Positions 54,442-64,000 of a stretch of DNA of 64,000 nucleotides are shown piece by piece; positions within the stretch are counted from its first letter, which is position 1, and the number at the start of each line of letters is the position of its first letter. Below the pieces are notes generated by a model. The model saw only the letters and a list, made by a program, of their open reading frames with translations. It was not told the origin of the DNA and did no database searches. The stretch lies in the NCBI GenBank assembly GCA_030431825.1, contig JAUIIJ010000022.1:1-64000 (forward strand), read 5' to 3'. The DNA is from Alphaproteobacteria bacterium. GTDB lineage: Bacteria > Pseudomonadota > Alphaproteobacteria > Rhodobacterales > Rhodobacteraceae. The translations under genes and the position numbers were made by a program.

Positions 54442-55818
54442 ATGAACTTTGATTATGATCTCTTTGTGATCGGCGGTGGCTCGGGCGGGGTGCGCGCGGC
54501 GCGTGTGGCGGCGTCCGAAACCGGGGCCAGCGTCGCGCTGGCAGAAGATGATCGCTATGGCGGCACATGCGTCATCCGGGGCTGCGTGCCGAAAAAGCTG
54601 ATGGTGTTTGCATCCGGATATGGCGAGATGGCGTCCGAGGCGCGCTCTTATGGCTGGGACATCGGCGATGGCAACTTTGACTGGACCGCGTTTCGCGGCA
54701 GGTTGCATGCCGAACTGGATCGCCTTGAGGGGGTGTATCGCAAGCTGCTGGCAAATGCGGGTGTCGCGACCTTTGATGCGCGTGCGACAATCAAGGACGC
54801 GCATACCGTAAGCCTTTCGACCGGCGAGGAGATCACCGCCAAGCATATTCTGGTTGCGACGGGCGGACGCCCGGTGCGGCCCGAGCGCGAGAACGCCGAC
54901 CTTGGGATCGTATCCGACGACATCTTCCATCTGGACAGGCTGCCGAAATCGATCCTGATCATCGGCGGCGGGTATATCGCCTGCGAGTTCGCCTGCATCC
55001 TGCACGGTCTCGGGGTCGAGGTGACGCAGTATTATCGTGGTGCCCAGGTGTTGCGCGGCTTTGACGAAGAGGGGCGCGGCCTGGTGGCCGAGTCCATGCG
55101 CGAGAGGGGCATCGATCTGCATACGGGCACCGACATCGTCGAGATGGGCCCGGCCGATCCCGGCGGCACGGCGGGCGATCCGGTGCGGGTCAAGGCCACC
55201 AATGGCAGCGAACGGGTATTCGGCACGGTCCTGTTCGCGACGGGCCGCGCGCCGAATACCGTCGACATGGGGCTGCAGGAGGCCGGCGTCATCCTTGGCC
55301 GCAAGGGCCAGATCGAGGTGGACGCCTACAGCCAGACGGCGGTTCCATCGATCTATGCAATCGGTGACGTGACCGACCGGGTCAACCTGACACCGGTTGC
55401 GATCCGCGAGGGCATGGCGTTCGTCGATACCGTGTTCCGGGGCAAGCCGACGCCGGTGGATCACGACCTGATTGCCAGCGCCATCTTTACGCAACCGGAA
55501 TTCGGCACGGTCGGGCTGAGCGAAGAAGCGGCGGCGGAACAGGAGCCGATCGAAGTCTATTGCACCAGCTTCCGGCCGATGCAGACTGCCTTTGCCGACA
55601 AGCCCGACCGGGTGATGATGAAGCTGGTCGTCAGCAAGGCCAGCCGCAAGGTTCTGGGCTGTCATATCGTCGCGCCCAACGCGGGGGAAATGATTCAATT
55701 GGCCGGTATCGCGGTCAAAATGGGCGCAACAAAAGAGGATTTTGATCGCACAGTTGCGGTTCATCCGACGATGAGCGAAGAAATCGTGACGATGAAAACG
55801 CCTCTCCGGACGGCTTGA
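54442..55818 (+). CDS. gor: Glutathione-disulfide reductase
   Basis: The 458-residue flavoprotein has the FAD motif VIGGGSGGVRAARVAA (residues 9-24), the redox disulfide GGTCVIRGCVPKKL (Cys43, Cys48), the second dinucleotide motif ILIIGGGYIACEFACILHGLG and the C-terminal active-site histidine in VAVHPTMSEE. It reduces GSSG with NADPH. It is grouped with rpiA, an enzyme of the NADPH-forming pentose phosphate route. Confidence 0.96.
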   Translation: MNFDYDLFVIGGGSGGVRAARVAASETGASVALAEDDRYGGTCVIRGCVPKKLMVFASGYGEMASEARSYGWDIGDGNFDWTAFRGRLHAELDRLEGVYRKLLANAGVATFDARATIKDAHTVSLSTGEEITAKHILVATGGRPVRPERENADLGIVSDDIFHLDRLPKSILIIGGGYIACEFACILHGLGVEVTQYYRGAQVLRGFDEEGRGLVAESMRERGIDLHTGTDIVEMGPADPGGTAGDPVRVKATNGSERVFGTVLFATGRAPNTVDMGLQEAGVILGRKGQIEVDAYSQTAVPSIYAIGDVTDRVNLTPVAIREGMAFVDTVFRGKPTPVDHDLIASAIFTQPEFGTVGLSEEAAAEQEPIEVYCTSFRPMQTAFADKPDRVMMKLVVSKASRKVLGCHIVAPNAGEMIQLAGIAVKMGATKEDFDRTVAVHPTMSEEIVTMKTPLRTA

Positions 55819-55915
55819 CCATTTCGGGGTTGAATAATTCGATGGGGCATACACCTATCAACTGATCATCAGAACAGCGCCGGCAGGTGCGGTATGAAGA
55901 GGGGAAACACAACAT

Positions 55916-57097
55916 ATGGCGGGAAACAGTGGCGGTCCCTGGGGGGGCGGCGGTTCATCCGGCGGCGGTGGCGACGATGACGATCGTCGCAAGGGCGGCG
56001 GACGGCGAAGCGGAGAGGGCAAGCCCGGCTCCGACAATGCGCAACTCCCTGAAATCGATGAGCTGGTCAAGAAGGGCCAGGAGCAGCTGCGCGTCCTGAT
56101 GGGCGGCCGCGGCGGATCCGGCCAGAAGGGCGGCGGCTCGAACGGGACCGGCGGATCCGGCGGCGGAGGCAGTCCGCTTTTTACGCGCGGAACGCTCCTG
56201 CTGGGTGTGGTCGTTGCGGCTGTCGCCTGGGGTATGGCCAGTTTCTATACCGTCAAGCCCGAAGAGAAATCGGTGGAACTGTTCCTTGGCGATTTCTCGT
56301 CGATCGGGGAACCGGGTCTGAACTTTGCACCCTGGCCGTTCGTGACCGCAGAGGTGATCCCTGTCACCCGCGAACAGATCGAAGAGATCGGCGCCGGAAC
56401 CCGTGGCAACGACGCGGGGCTGATGCTGACCGGGGATGAGAACATCGTCGATATCGATTTCCAGGTGGTCTGGAACATCGCGGCCCCGGACAAGTACCTT
56501 TTCAACCTGCGCGATCCCAAGCTGACAATCCAGGCGGTGTCGGAATCCGCCATGCGAGAGATCATCGCGCAGTCCGACCTTGCGCCGATCCTGAACCGGG
56601 ATCGCGGTATCATCGCCCAGCGGCTCGAAGAACTGATCCAGAATACGATGGACAGCTATGACAGTGGCGTGAATATCGTGCGGGTGAACTTTGATGGCGC
56701 CGATCCCCCGGAGCCGGTCAAGGACGCCTTCCGCGAGGTGCAGTCCGCCGGGCAGGAACGTGACAGGCTGGAAAAGCAGGCCGATGCCTACGCCAACCGT
56801 GTGCTTGCCGGTGCGCGGGGTGAGGCGGCGCAGACCCTCGAAGAGGCCGAAGGCTATCGCGCCCGTGTGGTCAACGAAGCGACCGGTGAAGCCAGCCGCT
56901 TCAGCGCGGTGCGTCAGGAGTATGACAAGGCTCCCGAAGTCACTCGCAAGCGTCTGTATCTGGAGACGATGGAACAGGTGCTGGGGGATGTGAACAAGGT
57001 CATCCTGGATGACACCAGCGCCGGTGGCGGTGGCCAGGGTGTCGTGCCCTACCTGCCCCTGAACGAGCTTCGCAAGCCAGCCCGGGAGACGAACTGA
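55916..57097 (+). CDS. hflK: FtsH protease modulator HflK
   Basis: The 393-residue membrane protein begins with a glycine-rich stretch of about 85 residues, followed by one membrane helix (about residues 90-110) and a SPFH/band 7 domain (GLNFAPWPFVTAEVIPVTREQ, VWNIAAPDKYLFNLRDPKLT). A coiled-coil tail faces the periplasm. HflK and HflC assemble the cage around FtsH and limit its action. Its stop overlaps the hflC start by one base. Confidence 0.95.
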   Translation: MAGNSGGPWGGGGSSGGGGDDDDRRKGGGRRSGEGKPGSDNAQLPEIDELVKKGQEQLRVLMGGRGGSGQKGGGSNGTGGSGGGGSPLFTRGTLLLGVVVAAVAWGMASFYTVKPEEKSVELFLGDFSSIGEPGLNFAPWPFVTAEVIPVTREQIEEIGAGTRGNDAGLMLTGDENIVDIDFQVVWNIAAPDKYLFNLRDPKLTIQAVSESAMREIIAQSDLAPILNRDRGIIAQRLEELIQNTMDSYDSGVNIVRVNFDGADPPEPVKDAFREVQSAGQERDRLEKQADAYANRVLAGARGEAAQTLEEAEGYRARVVNEATGEASRFSAVRQEYDKAPEVTRKRLYLETMEQVLGDVNKVILDDTSAGGGGQGVVPYLPLNELRKPARETN

Positions 57098-57978
57098 TGC
57101 GCAAGACCACTTTTCTCCTCCCCATTCTTGTCCTGGTCGTGATCGGTGCCCTGTCGGCGATCTTTATCGTGGACGAACGCGAGCGTGCGTTGGTGCTGCA
57201 ATTCGGTCGGGTGGTCGACGTCAAGGACGAACCCGGCCTCGCGTTCAAGATTCCGGTGATCCAGGAGGTCGTGACCTATGATGACCGGATCCTCGGCCGG
57301 GAAGTCGGGCCGCTCGAGGTCACGCCGCTGGATGACCGGCGGCTGGTCGTCGACGCGTTCGCGCGCTATCGCATCAATGATGTGCGCCAGTTCCGGGAAG
57401 CGGTCGGTGTCGGTGCCATCCCTGCCGCCGAGGCGCGGCTGGACTCGATCCTGCGGTCACAGATTCGCGAGGTTCTGGGTTCGGTCAGTTCGGATGACAT
57501 CCTGAGTTCCGACCGGGCCACGCTGATGCTGCGCATTCGCAACGCGGCGATTTCCGAAGCCCGCGAACTGGGTCTCGAGGTGATCGACGTGCGTCTGAAG
57601 CGCACGGACCTGCCGCAGGCCAACCTCGAAGCGACCTTTGCCCGGATGCGGGCCGAGCGCGAACGCGAGGCGGCGGACGAGGTCGCGCGCGGTGAAGAGG
57701 CGGCGCAGCGGGTGCGCGCGCAGGCAGACCGGACCGTGGTCGAACTGGTATCGGATGCCCAGCGTGAGGCAGAGATCATCCGCGGTGAAGCCGACGCGCT
57801 GCGCAACAGCATCTTTGCCGAAGCTTATGGAAAGGATCAGGAATTCTTTGAATTCTATCGCTCACTCATTGCCTATCAGCGTGCGTTGAAGGGGAATAAT
57901 TCGTCGATGGTCATGTCGCCTGATTCCGAATTCTTCGATTACATGCGCTCGCCCACAGGCGTGGTGCCGCAAGAGTAA
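57097..57978 (+). CDS. hflC: FtsH protease modulator HflC
   Basis: The 293-residue partner of HflK has an N-terminal membrane anchor (FLLPILVLVVIGALSAIFIV) and a band 7 domain (DERERALVLQFGRVVDVKDE). The arginine/glutamate-rich coiled coil of the family includes ADRTVVELVSDAQREAEIIRGEA-like sequence, and the tail includes FFEFYRSLIAYQRAL. It overlaps hflK by one base and is followed nine bases later by DUF2065. Confidence 0.96.
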   Translation: MRKTTFLLPILVLVVIGALSAIFIVDERERALVLQFGRVVDVKDEPGLAFKIPVIQEVVTYDDRILGREVGPLEVTPLDDRRLVVDAFARYRINDVRQFREAVGVGAIPAAEARLDSILRSQIREVLGSVSSDDILSSDRATLMLRIRNAAISEARELGLEVIDVRLKRTDLPQANLEATFARMRAEREREAADEVARGEEAAQRVRAQADRTVVELVSDAQREAEIIRGEADALRNSIFAEAYGKDQEFFEFYRSLIAYQRALKGNNSSMVMSPDSEFFDYMRSPTGVVPQE

Positions 57979-57987
57979 GGACGCCCG

Positions 57988-58185
57988 ATGGGGATGATCC
58001 TTCTGGCCTTCGGGCTGGTCTTGGTTGTCGAGGGGCTGGCCTGGGTGCTGGCCCCTTCGCTTGTCGAGCAGATGCTCGAAATGCTGCGCAACCTGTCGCT
58101 CCCGGCGCGCCGTCAGGTCGGTGCGCTCGCCATCGTCAGCGGCCTCATCCTGTTGTGGTGTGCGCAATGGCTGGGCGTGCTGTAA
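57988..58185 (+). CDS. DUF2065 small membrane protein
   Basis: The 65-residue protein has two helices (MILLAFGLVLVVEGLAWVLA and GALAIVSGLILLWCAQWLGV). DUF2065 genes are often next to hflC, and the nine-base gap suggests one operon. The role is unknown; a link to the HflKC-FtsH assembly is inferred from position only. Confidence 0.88.
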   Translation: MGMILLAFGLVLVVEGLAWVLAPSLVEQMLEMLRNLSLPARRQVGALAIVSGLILLWCAQWLGVL

Positions 58186-58234
58186 CTGCACGAGAGATGT
58201 CGTCGTTCAAATCCGCATGAATATGGGCAATACC

Positions 58235-58254
58235 CTTTGCGGTAGGCCGCAAAG
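58235..58254 (+). terminator. Hairpin between DUF2065 and degP
   Basis: CTTTGCGG and CCGCAAAG pair perfectly around TAGG, about 50 bases past the DUF2065 stop. There is no T run, so it may mark a processed mRNA end more than a full stop. Confidence 0.35.
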
Positions 58255-58337
58255 CCCCTACATTGTGCAGCAAAAGCGGGATCGGCGCGGCATTTCGCCG
58301 ATCCCGGATCAAGGAATACTAAAGAGGAGATGGCACA

Positions 58338-59813
58338 GTGAGGCCACCGGCAATTGCAATTTCAGCGGCAGACGATCACCCCCACCGGGCGGGGATGCGA
58401 TTGCTATGGATGGGTTTCCTGGCTCTGAGCTTCTTTCTGGTACAGGCGCTCGCAGCGCAGGCAAAGCCCGAAAGCCTTGCTCCGCTCGCCGAAAAGATCA
58501 GCCCGGCCGTTGTCAACATCACGACATCCACGGTGGTCGAGGGGCGGACTGGACCGCAGGGCATCGTGCCCGAAGGCTCGCCGTTCGAGGATTTTTTTCG
58601 TGAATTCCAGGATCGCAACAATAACGGCGAACAGCGCCCGCGCCGCTCGTCGGCCCTGGGCTCGGGCTTCGTGATCTCGGAAGATGGCTATGTGGTGACC
58701 AACAATCACGTGATCGACGGGGCGGACGAAATCCTGATCGAGTTCTTCTCGGGCGGCGAACTGCCGGCGAAGGTGGTGGGAACCGATCCGAATACCGATA
58801 TCGCCCTGCTCAAGGTGGAATCGGATGAGCCGCTGGCCTTTGTCAATTTCGGCGACAGCGACAACGCGCTTGTCGGTGACTGGGTCATGGCGATGGGCAA
58901 CCCGCTGGGGCAGGGGTTCTCGGTGTCTGCGGGCATCGTCTCGGCGCGCAATCGCGCGCTTTCGGGCACCTACGATGACTACATCCAGACCGACGCCGCG
59001 ATCAACCGGGGCAATTCCGGCGGGCCGTTGTTCAACATGGATGGCGAGGTCATAGGCGTGAACACGGCGATCCTGTCGCCGAATGGCGGCTCGATCGGTA
59101 TCGGGTTCTCGATGGCGTCCAACGTGGTGACGCGCGTGGTCGACCAGTTGAAGGAATTCGGCGAAACCCGTCGTGGCTGGCTTGGTGTGCGCATCCAGGA
59201 CGTCACCGAGGAAATCGCCGAGGCCATGGGGCTGGAAGTGGTGGCTGGTGCGCTGATCACCGACGTTCCCGAGGGGCCGGCCAAGGAGGCGGGGTTGTTG
59301 TCAGGGGACGTGATCGTCAATTTCGACGGCACCGAAGTCACCGATACGCGCAGCCTCGTGCGCAAGGTCGGCAACACCGCCGTCGGCAAGGCCGTGCGCG
59401 TCGTGGTGTTCCGCGACGGCGCAACCAAAACCGTTCTGGTGACGCTGGGACGTCGCGAAGAGGCCGAGGGCGCGGTTCCTGCGGCGGCAAGACAGCCGGA
59501 TGCCGAGATCAAGGAAGAAGAGGTGCTCGGCATGACCATCGCGGTTCTGACTCCGCAGCTGCGCGAGGATCTCGGTATCGAGGATGCCCAGGGTGGCCTT
59601 GTGGTGACGGATATCGATGAAACCTCCGAAGCCTTTGAAAAGGGGCTGCGTGCCGGCGATCTCATCACCGAGGTTGGCCAGCAGAAGGTGACATCCCTGA
59701 CCCAGATGGACGAGCAGATCACGGCCGCTCGCGAGGCCGGGCGCAAGTCGCTGTTGCTGCTGGTGCGGCGTGGTGGTGATCCGCGCTTTGTCGCGCTCGG
59801 CATAGAAGACTGA
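58338..59813 (+). CDS. degP: Do/DegP-family periplasmic serine endopeptidase
   Basis: A GTG start at 58338 has GAGGAG eight bases upstream and gives 491 residues; an ATG at 58395 would give a shorter signal peptide. The signal sequence (WMGFLALSFFLVQALAAQA) is followed by the trypsin-like domain with His124 (TNNHVI), Asp154 (TDIALL) and Ser227 (GNSGGP), then two PDZ domains (MGLEVVAGALITDVP and DAQGGLVVTDIDETSEA). It degrades or refolds damaged envelope proteins. The symbol is at family level (DegP/DegQ/MucD). Confidence 0.93.
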   Translation: MRPPAIAISAADDHPHRAGMRLLWMGFLALSFFLVQALAAQAKPESLAPLAEKISPAVVNITTSTVVEGRTGPQGIVPEGSPFEDFFREFQDRNNNGEQRPRRSSALGSGFVISEDGYVVTNNHVIDGADEILIEFFSGGELPAKVVGTDPNTDIALLKVESDEPLAFVNFGDSDNALVGDWVMAMGNPLGQGFSVSAGIVSARNRALSGTYDDYIQTDAAINRGNSGGPLFNMDGEVIGVNTAILSPNGGSIGIGFSMASNVVTRVVDQLKEFGETRRGWLGVRIQDVTEEIAEAMGLEVVAGALITDVPEGPAKEAGLLSGDVIVNFDGTEVTDTRSLVRKVGNTAVGKAVRVVVFRDGATKTVLVTLGRREEAEGAVPAAARQPDAEIKEEEVLGMTIAVLTPQLREDLGIEDAQGGLVVTDIDETSEAFEKGLRAGDLITEVGQQKVTSLTQMDEQITAAREAGRKSLLLLVRRGGDPRFVALGIED

Positions 59814-59853
59814 AGGTGACGCGGCGATCGCCGCGACCCTCTCCTGAAACGGT

Positions 59854-59887
59854 AAAGAGCCATGCGTTTTCACGCATGGCTCTTTTT
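59854..59887 (+). terminator. Strong terminator after degP
   Basis: AAAGAGCCATGCG and CGCATGGCTCTTT pair over 13 bases around a six-base loop; the T run extends to five at the end. Confidence 0.92.
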
Positions 59888-60272
59888 CCTGGGGCCGGGA
59901 GGGGAGGAGCACACAGGGAAAATGCCCGGCCCTGGAAACTGGGGGACAGGTGGCTAGGGCCACCTGCCCGGGGAGTGCAATCGCTTCTGATTGAAAATGA
60001 ACTGGTTATCAGGGGAAACAGGGGAACTGTTTAAAAATCCAAGCGCGGAAATACAGGGTCTTGGGGACACGGGACAGTAACAATTTCGGAGCGAAATAGA
60101 ACGGGATGTCATGTTTGCTCCTTTCTTCTCAAATCCTCGACTTTGTCAGAGGCGTTGCACGTCTTATGCATCCTTTTTGCCCGAGAATCGCTCCCGCGTA
60201 TGTGAACCAGCACACATAACGGAGGAAAATTTCCAAGAATTCGATTTTTTTGGGCCGGCACCGATGCCGGGA
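59888..60272. other. Purine-rich gap between degP and the Crp/Fnr gene
   Basis: No gene is supported in this 385-base stretch. A perfect eight-base stem CAGGTGGC/GCCACCTG lies at 59947-59966. The + strand is rich in AGGGGAA/ACAGGG words, including the direct repeat CAGGGGAA at 60010 and 60019. It is the end region of two convergent genes. I see no clear terminator for the Crp/Fnr gene. Confidence 0.4.
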
Positions 60273-60947
60273 TCAGATCTGGTCCGGCTCCGCCAGGCGC
60301 GACAGGCCTTCCCAATCGACAATAACCAGCCCGCCCCGCGCGCCCTGAATGATCCCGTCCCGTTTCCAGATCGACAGAATCTTGGAGACCGCCTCGCGGG
60401 TGGCGCCGACAAATTCTGCCAGTTCCGCCTGCGAGAGATCCAGCTTGCAGGGCGTCACCGCCATTTCCGGGGCCAGGTGCTGAATCTTGCGGGCAAGCCG
60501 TGTGGGCAGCGGCAGGAAAACCTGTTCGTTGAGCTGTCGCCCCATCCACCGCATCCGCTGTCCGGCAAGGTGAATCATGTCGACGGCAAGTTCGGGCTGC
60601 TGGCGGATTTGCCGGAGCACGTCCGCGTGACGCACGCGCCACAGCAGCGAATCTTCGGCGGCCGTTGCGGTCGCGGTGCGGGCGCCGGGATCGAACATGG
60701 TGATCTCTCCGAACATTTCACCGCGTCGCATCATTTCGAGCGTCAGCTTGCGTCCGTCCATTGCCAGCACGCTGAATTCCACGGCGCCATCGATGATTGC
60801 ATAAAGCGCATCCCCCTCGTCACCCTGTTCGAACAGGGTTTCCCCTGCCGACAGGGTAATTTCGGTGGCCTGATCGGCCAGCATCTTTTTCAGCCCGACC
60901 GATACGTCCGACAGGAATCCGATTTCGGGCAGGCTCTGCGGTGCCAT
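60273..60947 (-). CDS. Crp/Fnr-family transcriptional regulator without Fe-S cysteines
   Basis: The 224-residue protein has a cyclic-nucleotide-binding-like N-terminal barrel (GETLFEQGDEGDALYAIIDG and GEMFGEITMFDPGARTATA) and a C-terminal winged helix with recognition helix AELAEFVGATREAVSKILSIW. The N-terminal cysteine cluster of oxygen-sensing FnrL is absent, so it does not sense oxygen by a [4Fe-4S] cluster. The ATG at 60947 follows GAGGG. The effector is unknown. Confidence 0.9.
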   Translation of the reverse strand: MAPQSLPEIGFLSDVSVGLKKMLADQATEITLSAGETLFEQGDEGDALYAIIDGAVEFSVLAMDGRKLTLEMMRRGEMFGEITMFDPGARTATATAAEDSLLWRVRHADVLRQIRQQPELAVDMIHLAGQRMRWMGRQLNEQVFLPLPTRLARKIQHLAPEMAVTPCKLDLSQAELAEFVGATREAVSKILSIWKRDGIIQGARGGLVIVDWEGLSRLAEPDQI

Positions 60948-61171
60948 GCGATATTTCCCTCTGCTCTCTGGCGGCAGACTAGCAAATTTCGCAGGACCGG
61001 CAAAAGCGCGAAACGCCGTTCTCGTGACGTCAGGAGGGCATTTTGCGGCTTTGGCCGGACAATGTCGGGACGCCGGCCGGGATGGGCCGCTCAGTGGTGG
61101 GCTCTGCCGCTTTTGGCAGCTTCGGGGGGCGGGCAACGGCAGAATCGGCTGGCATGCTCCAGAATGCTTGA

Positions 61172-61534
<363 letters not shown>

Positions 61535-61702
61535 GATCGGATCGGGCGCGGCGTCTGCCGGCCCGCCGGTGGACAGGTTTCGTCCGCCGCGCCGCGCCGG
61601 TCGCGGTATTTTCCTGCGGATGTCGAAGTCGCCCGGTCGCCTGACTGGCCGTCTGAAACCCCCGGCTCCAACCGGATCGCCGCAAAGCCGGTGACTTGAG
61701 GG

Positions 61703-62965
61703 CTAGAGTGCCCGCCAGCCGATATCGTCCCGATAGAAGCCTCCGGGCCAGTCGATTGCATCGGCCATCTCATAGGCGCGCCGTCGGGCTTCGGCGAGTG
61801 TGTCGCCCCGCGCGGTGAGGTTCAGAACGCGGCCGCCGGTGGCGACGAACCGGCCATCGTGTCGTCCCGTACCCGCATGAAAGCACATTTGCGCGCTGGT
61901 TTCCGGCAAGGAGTCGAGCCCGCCGATCACGTCGCCTTTCTGATAGCTGCCGGGATAGCCCTGCGCCGCCATGACGACGGTCATTGCGTGGTCGTCCGCC
62001 CAGTGAACCTGTGCCTCGTGCAGCCGCCCCTCGGCGGCGGCGTGCATCAGATCCATGGCCTGCGCCCCGAGCCGCATCATCAGGACCTGGCATTCGGGAT
62101 CGCCGAACCGCACGTTGTACTCGACAAGACGCGGCTGGCCGTCCTTGATCATCAGCCCGACGTAAAGAACCCCCTGATAGGGCATGTCGCGACGCGCCAT
62201 CTCGGCCATGGTCGGGCGCACAATGTCGTTCAGGGCCTTCTCGGTGATCTCGTCCGTCATGACCGGCGCGGGGGAATAGGCTCCCATGCCGCCGGTGTTC
62301 GGGCCGGTGTCGCCCTCGCCGACGCGCTTGTGATCTTGTGCGGTGCCGATGGGCAGCACGGTTTCGCCATCGCAGAGCACGAAGAACGAGGCTTCTTCCC
62401 CGTCCATGTATTCTTCAATCACGACCTCGGCGCCGGCACCGCCAAAGGCGCCGCCGAACATGTCGTCGATGGCCGCGAGCGCCTCAGCTTCGGTCATCGC
62501 GACGATCACGCCCTTGCCCGCCGCGAGCCCGTCCGCCTTGACCACGATCGGAGCGCCACGCGCGCGTACGTGCGCCCTGGCGGCAGCGGCGTCGGTGAAG
62601 TGGCCATAGGCCGCTGTCGGCGCATCGGCGGCGTCGCAAATCTCCTTGGTAAAGCTCTTGGACGCTTCGAGCCGTGCCGCCGCCGCCGAGGGGCCGAAGA
62701 CGAGAAATCCGCCTTCTCGCAAGCGGTCGGCTACACCGGCAGCAAGCGGGGCCTCGGGGCCGATGATCACGAAATCGATGGCGTTTTCTTCGCAGAACGC
62801 CACCACCGCGCCGCCATCCTCGATCTCCAGCGTCGCGCAGGTCGCGATCTGCGCGATGCCCGCATTGCCGGGGGCGACGATCAGCTTGTCACATTTCGGA
62901 TTCTGCATCACCGCCCAGGCCAGGCTATGCTCGCGCCCGCCGCTGCCGAGAATGAGGATGTTCAT
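61703..62965 (-). CDS. purD: Phosphoribosylamine--glycine ligase
   Basis: The 420-residue ATP-grasp enzyme catalyses the second step of purine synthesis. The N-terminal domain [19 protein letters not shown] binds phosphoribosylamine. The ATP-grasp core has [36 protein letters not shown] and [12 protein letters not shown], with [15 protein letters not shown] near the metal site. It is full length and divergent from xseA across 77 bases. Confidence 0.97.
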   Translation of the reverse strand: MNILILGSGGREHSLAWAVMQNPKCDKLIVAPGNAGIAQIATCATLEIEDGGAVVAFCEENAIDFVIIGPEAPLAAGVADRLREGGFLVFGPSAAAARLEASKSFTKEICDAADAPTAAYGHFTDAAAARAHVRARGAPIVVKADGLAAGKGVIVAMTEAEALAAIDDMFGGAFGGAGAEVVIEEYMDGEEASFFVLCDGETVLPIGTAQDHKRVGEGDTGPNTGGMGAYSPAPVMTDEITEKALNDIVRPTMAEMARRDMPYQGVLYVGLMIKDGQPRLVEYNVRFGDPECQVLMMRLGAQAMDLMHAAAEGRLHEAQVHWADDHAMTVVMAAQGYPGSYQKGDVIGGLDSLPETSAQMCFHAGTGRHDGRFVATGGRVLNLTARGDTLAEARRRAYEMADAIDWPGGFYRDDIGWRAL

Positions 62966-63042
62966 GGAAATGCGCTCCGATCTGCTTGGCCTTGTTGCGC
63001 TCGCGTTCTAAGCTGCGCGCACAGGCGAAACAAGGCACCCTC

Positions 63043-64000
63043 ATGAGCGATCTGATAGATGACCCCTTGCCGGGGCAGAACCTGCCGGAATATTCGGTGT
63101 CGGAGCTCTCGGGCGCGGTCAAACGGACGCTTGAGGGCGAATTCGGGCGAATCCGGGTCAAGGGCGAGGTGGGTCGCGTGTTCAAGGCGCGCTCGGGGCA
63201 TCTCTATTTCGACGTCAAGGATGACCGTTCGGTGCTGGCCTGCACCACGTGGAAAGGTCAGATTACGGGGTTGTCCGTGGTTCCCGAAGAGGGGCTCGAA
63301 GTGGTGGTGACGGGCCGCATGACCGCGTTTGGCGGACAATCGAAATACAACCTGAATGTCGACGAGGTGGCGGTTGCCGGGCAGGGCGCGCTGATGGCGC
63401 TGCTTGAAAAACGCAAGACACAGCTCGCCGCCGAGGGATTGTTCGATCCCGCGCGCAAGCGGCCGCTGCCCTACCTGCCCGAGATCATCGGGGTCGTCAC
63501 CTCGCCGTCGGGAGCGGTGATTCGCGATATCCTGCACCGGCTGCGCGACCGGTTCCCCCGCAAGGTTCTGATCTGGCCGGTGGCGGTACAGGGGGCGGCC
63601 TGTGCGCCCGAAGTGGCCCGCGCCATCGCCGGATTCAATCGGCTGACGCCGGGCGGGGCGTTGCCGCGCCCCGATCTGCTCATCGTGGCGCGGGGTGGTG
63701 GTTCGGTCGAGGATCTGTGGGGCTTCAACGAGGAAATCGTCGCCCGCGCCGCTGCCGCATCCGACATTCCGCTGATTTCGGCGGTCGGTCACGAAACCGA
63801 TACCACACTGATCGATTTCGTTTCGGACCAGCGGGCACCGACACCCACGGCGGCGGCGGAACTGGCGGTGCCGGTGCGGCTTGACCTGATTGCGCATATG
63901 GATGGGCAGGGCGCGCGCCTCAGTCGTGCGATAAGCCAGGGGATCACACGGCGACGCCAGCGGCTGGCCGACATGGCACGCGCGCTGCCCCGGCCCGACA
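63043..64000 (+). CDS. xseA: Exodeoxyribonuclease VII large subunit, N-terminal part (cut by window edge)
   Basis: The frame is open from ATG 63043 to the right edge, 319 residues of a protein that is usually 450-550 long. An OB-fold domain ([39 protein letters not shown]) binds single-stranded DNA. The catalytic domain has [38 protein letters not shown] and [20 protein letters not shown], all intact. With XseB it degrades single-stranded DNA. The long helical C-terminal part lies outside the window. Confidence 0.96.
   Translation, partial: MSDLIDDPLPGQNLPEYSVSELSGAVKRTLEGEFGRIRVKGEVGRVFKARSGHLYFDVKDDRSVLACTTWKGQITGLSVVPEEGLEVVVTGRMTAFGGQSKYNLNVDEVAVAGQGALMALLEKRKTQLAAEGLFDPARKRPLPYLPEIIGVVTSPSGAVIRDILHRLRDRFPRKVLIWPVAVQGAACAPEVARAIAGFNRLTPGGALPRPDLLIVARGGGSVEDLWGFNEEIVARAAAASDIPLISAVGHETDTTLIDFVSDQRAPTPTAAAELAVPVRLDLIAHMDGQGARLSRAISQGITRRRQRLADMARALPRPD

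Overview
The window is chromosomal DNA of high GC content from an alphaproteobacterium, most likely a Rhodobacterales (Roseobacter-group) species. The evidence is gene content and protein style: a complete polyhydroxybutyrate locus (phaZ, phaC, phaP, phaR), an alphaproteobacterial hflK-hflC-DUF2065-degP block, rpiA next to glutathione reductase, a DUF2842 protein behind purA, and many solute transporters. I see no rRNA, tRNA, insertion sequence, prophage or CRISPR array. Both window edges cut genes: fhs on the left and xseA on the right.

Layout. 1-6.5 kb: end of fhs, a tandem universal stress protein, a tripartite tricarboxylate transporter (tctC-tctB-tctA), and a large P-loop protein of unknown role in the same operon. 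6.5-10.7 kb: small outer-membrane barrel, quinone oxidoreductase, corrinoid adenosyltransferase, HPF/RaiA-like protein, a candidate small RNA, cold-shock protein and an ArsC-like protein. 10.8-13.3 kb: a four-gene bufferin (gig-type) copper-peptide operon read leftward as bufA-bufB-bufC-DoxX. 13.5-20.5 kb: thrS and a set of hydrolases and small enzymes. 20.5-25.1 kb: PHB granule metabolism with phaZ divergent from phaC, followed by phaP and phaR. Matches to the published PhaR box CTGC-N3/4-GCAG lie in front of phaC, phaP and phaR.

25.2-35.6 kb: a leftward catabolic region. It holds a DegT-type aminotransferase, a PuuB-like oxidase, two glutamine-synthetase-like ligases, a class I glutamine amidotransferase, a GNAT enzyme and a complete polar amino acid ABC transporter. 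It looks like gamma-glutamylation-based amine or polyamine use. Two identical 14-bp palindromes in front of its two enzyme operons suggest one shared regulator. 35.7-41.7 kb: a PhnD-like protein coupled to one of two TerB-like genes, a DUF1330 protein, a NicO/DUF1007 metal importer pair, pyrG and secG. 41.8-45.0 kb: cobalt-type nitrile hydratase (alpha, beta, activator), purA and DUF2842. 45.4-47.5 kb: a stress protein with an alanine symporter.

47.6-64 kb: a long acidic protein with an in-frame hexanucleotide repeat, thiN, an EamA exporter, serine dehydratase, a glutathione transferase, rpiA, gor, hflK-hflC, DUF2065, degP, a Crp/Fnr regulator without the usual iron-sulfur cysteines, a [2Fe-2S] ferredoxin, purD and the start of xseA. 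The parts most worth following up are the bufferin operon, the P-loop protein attached to the TTT transporter, the PhaR operator set, the paired palindromes of the amine cluster, and the hexamer repeat.
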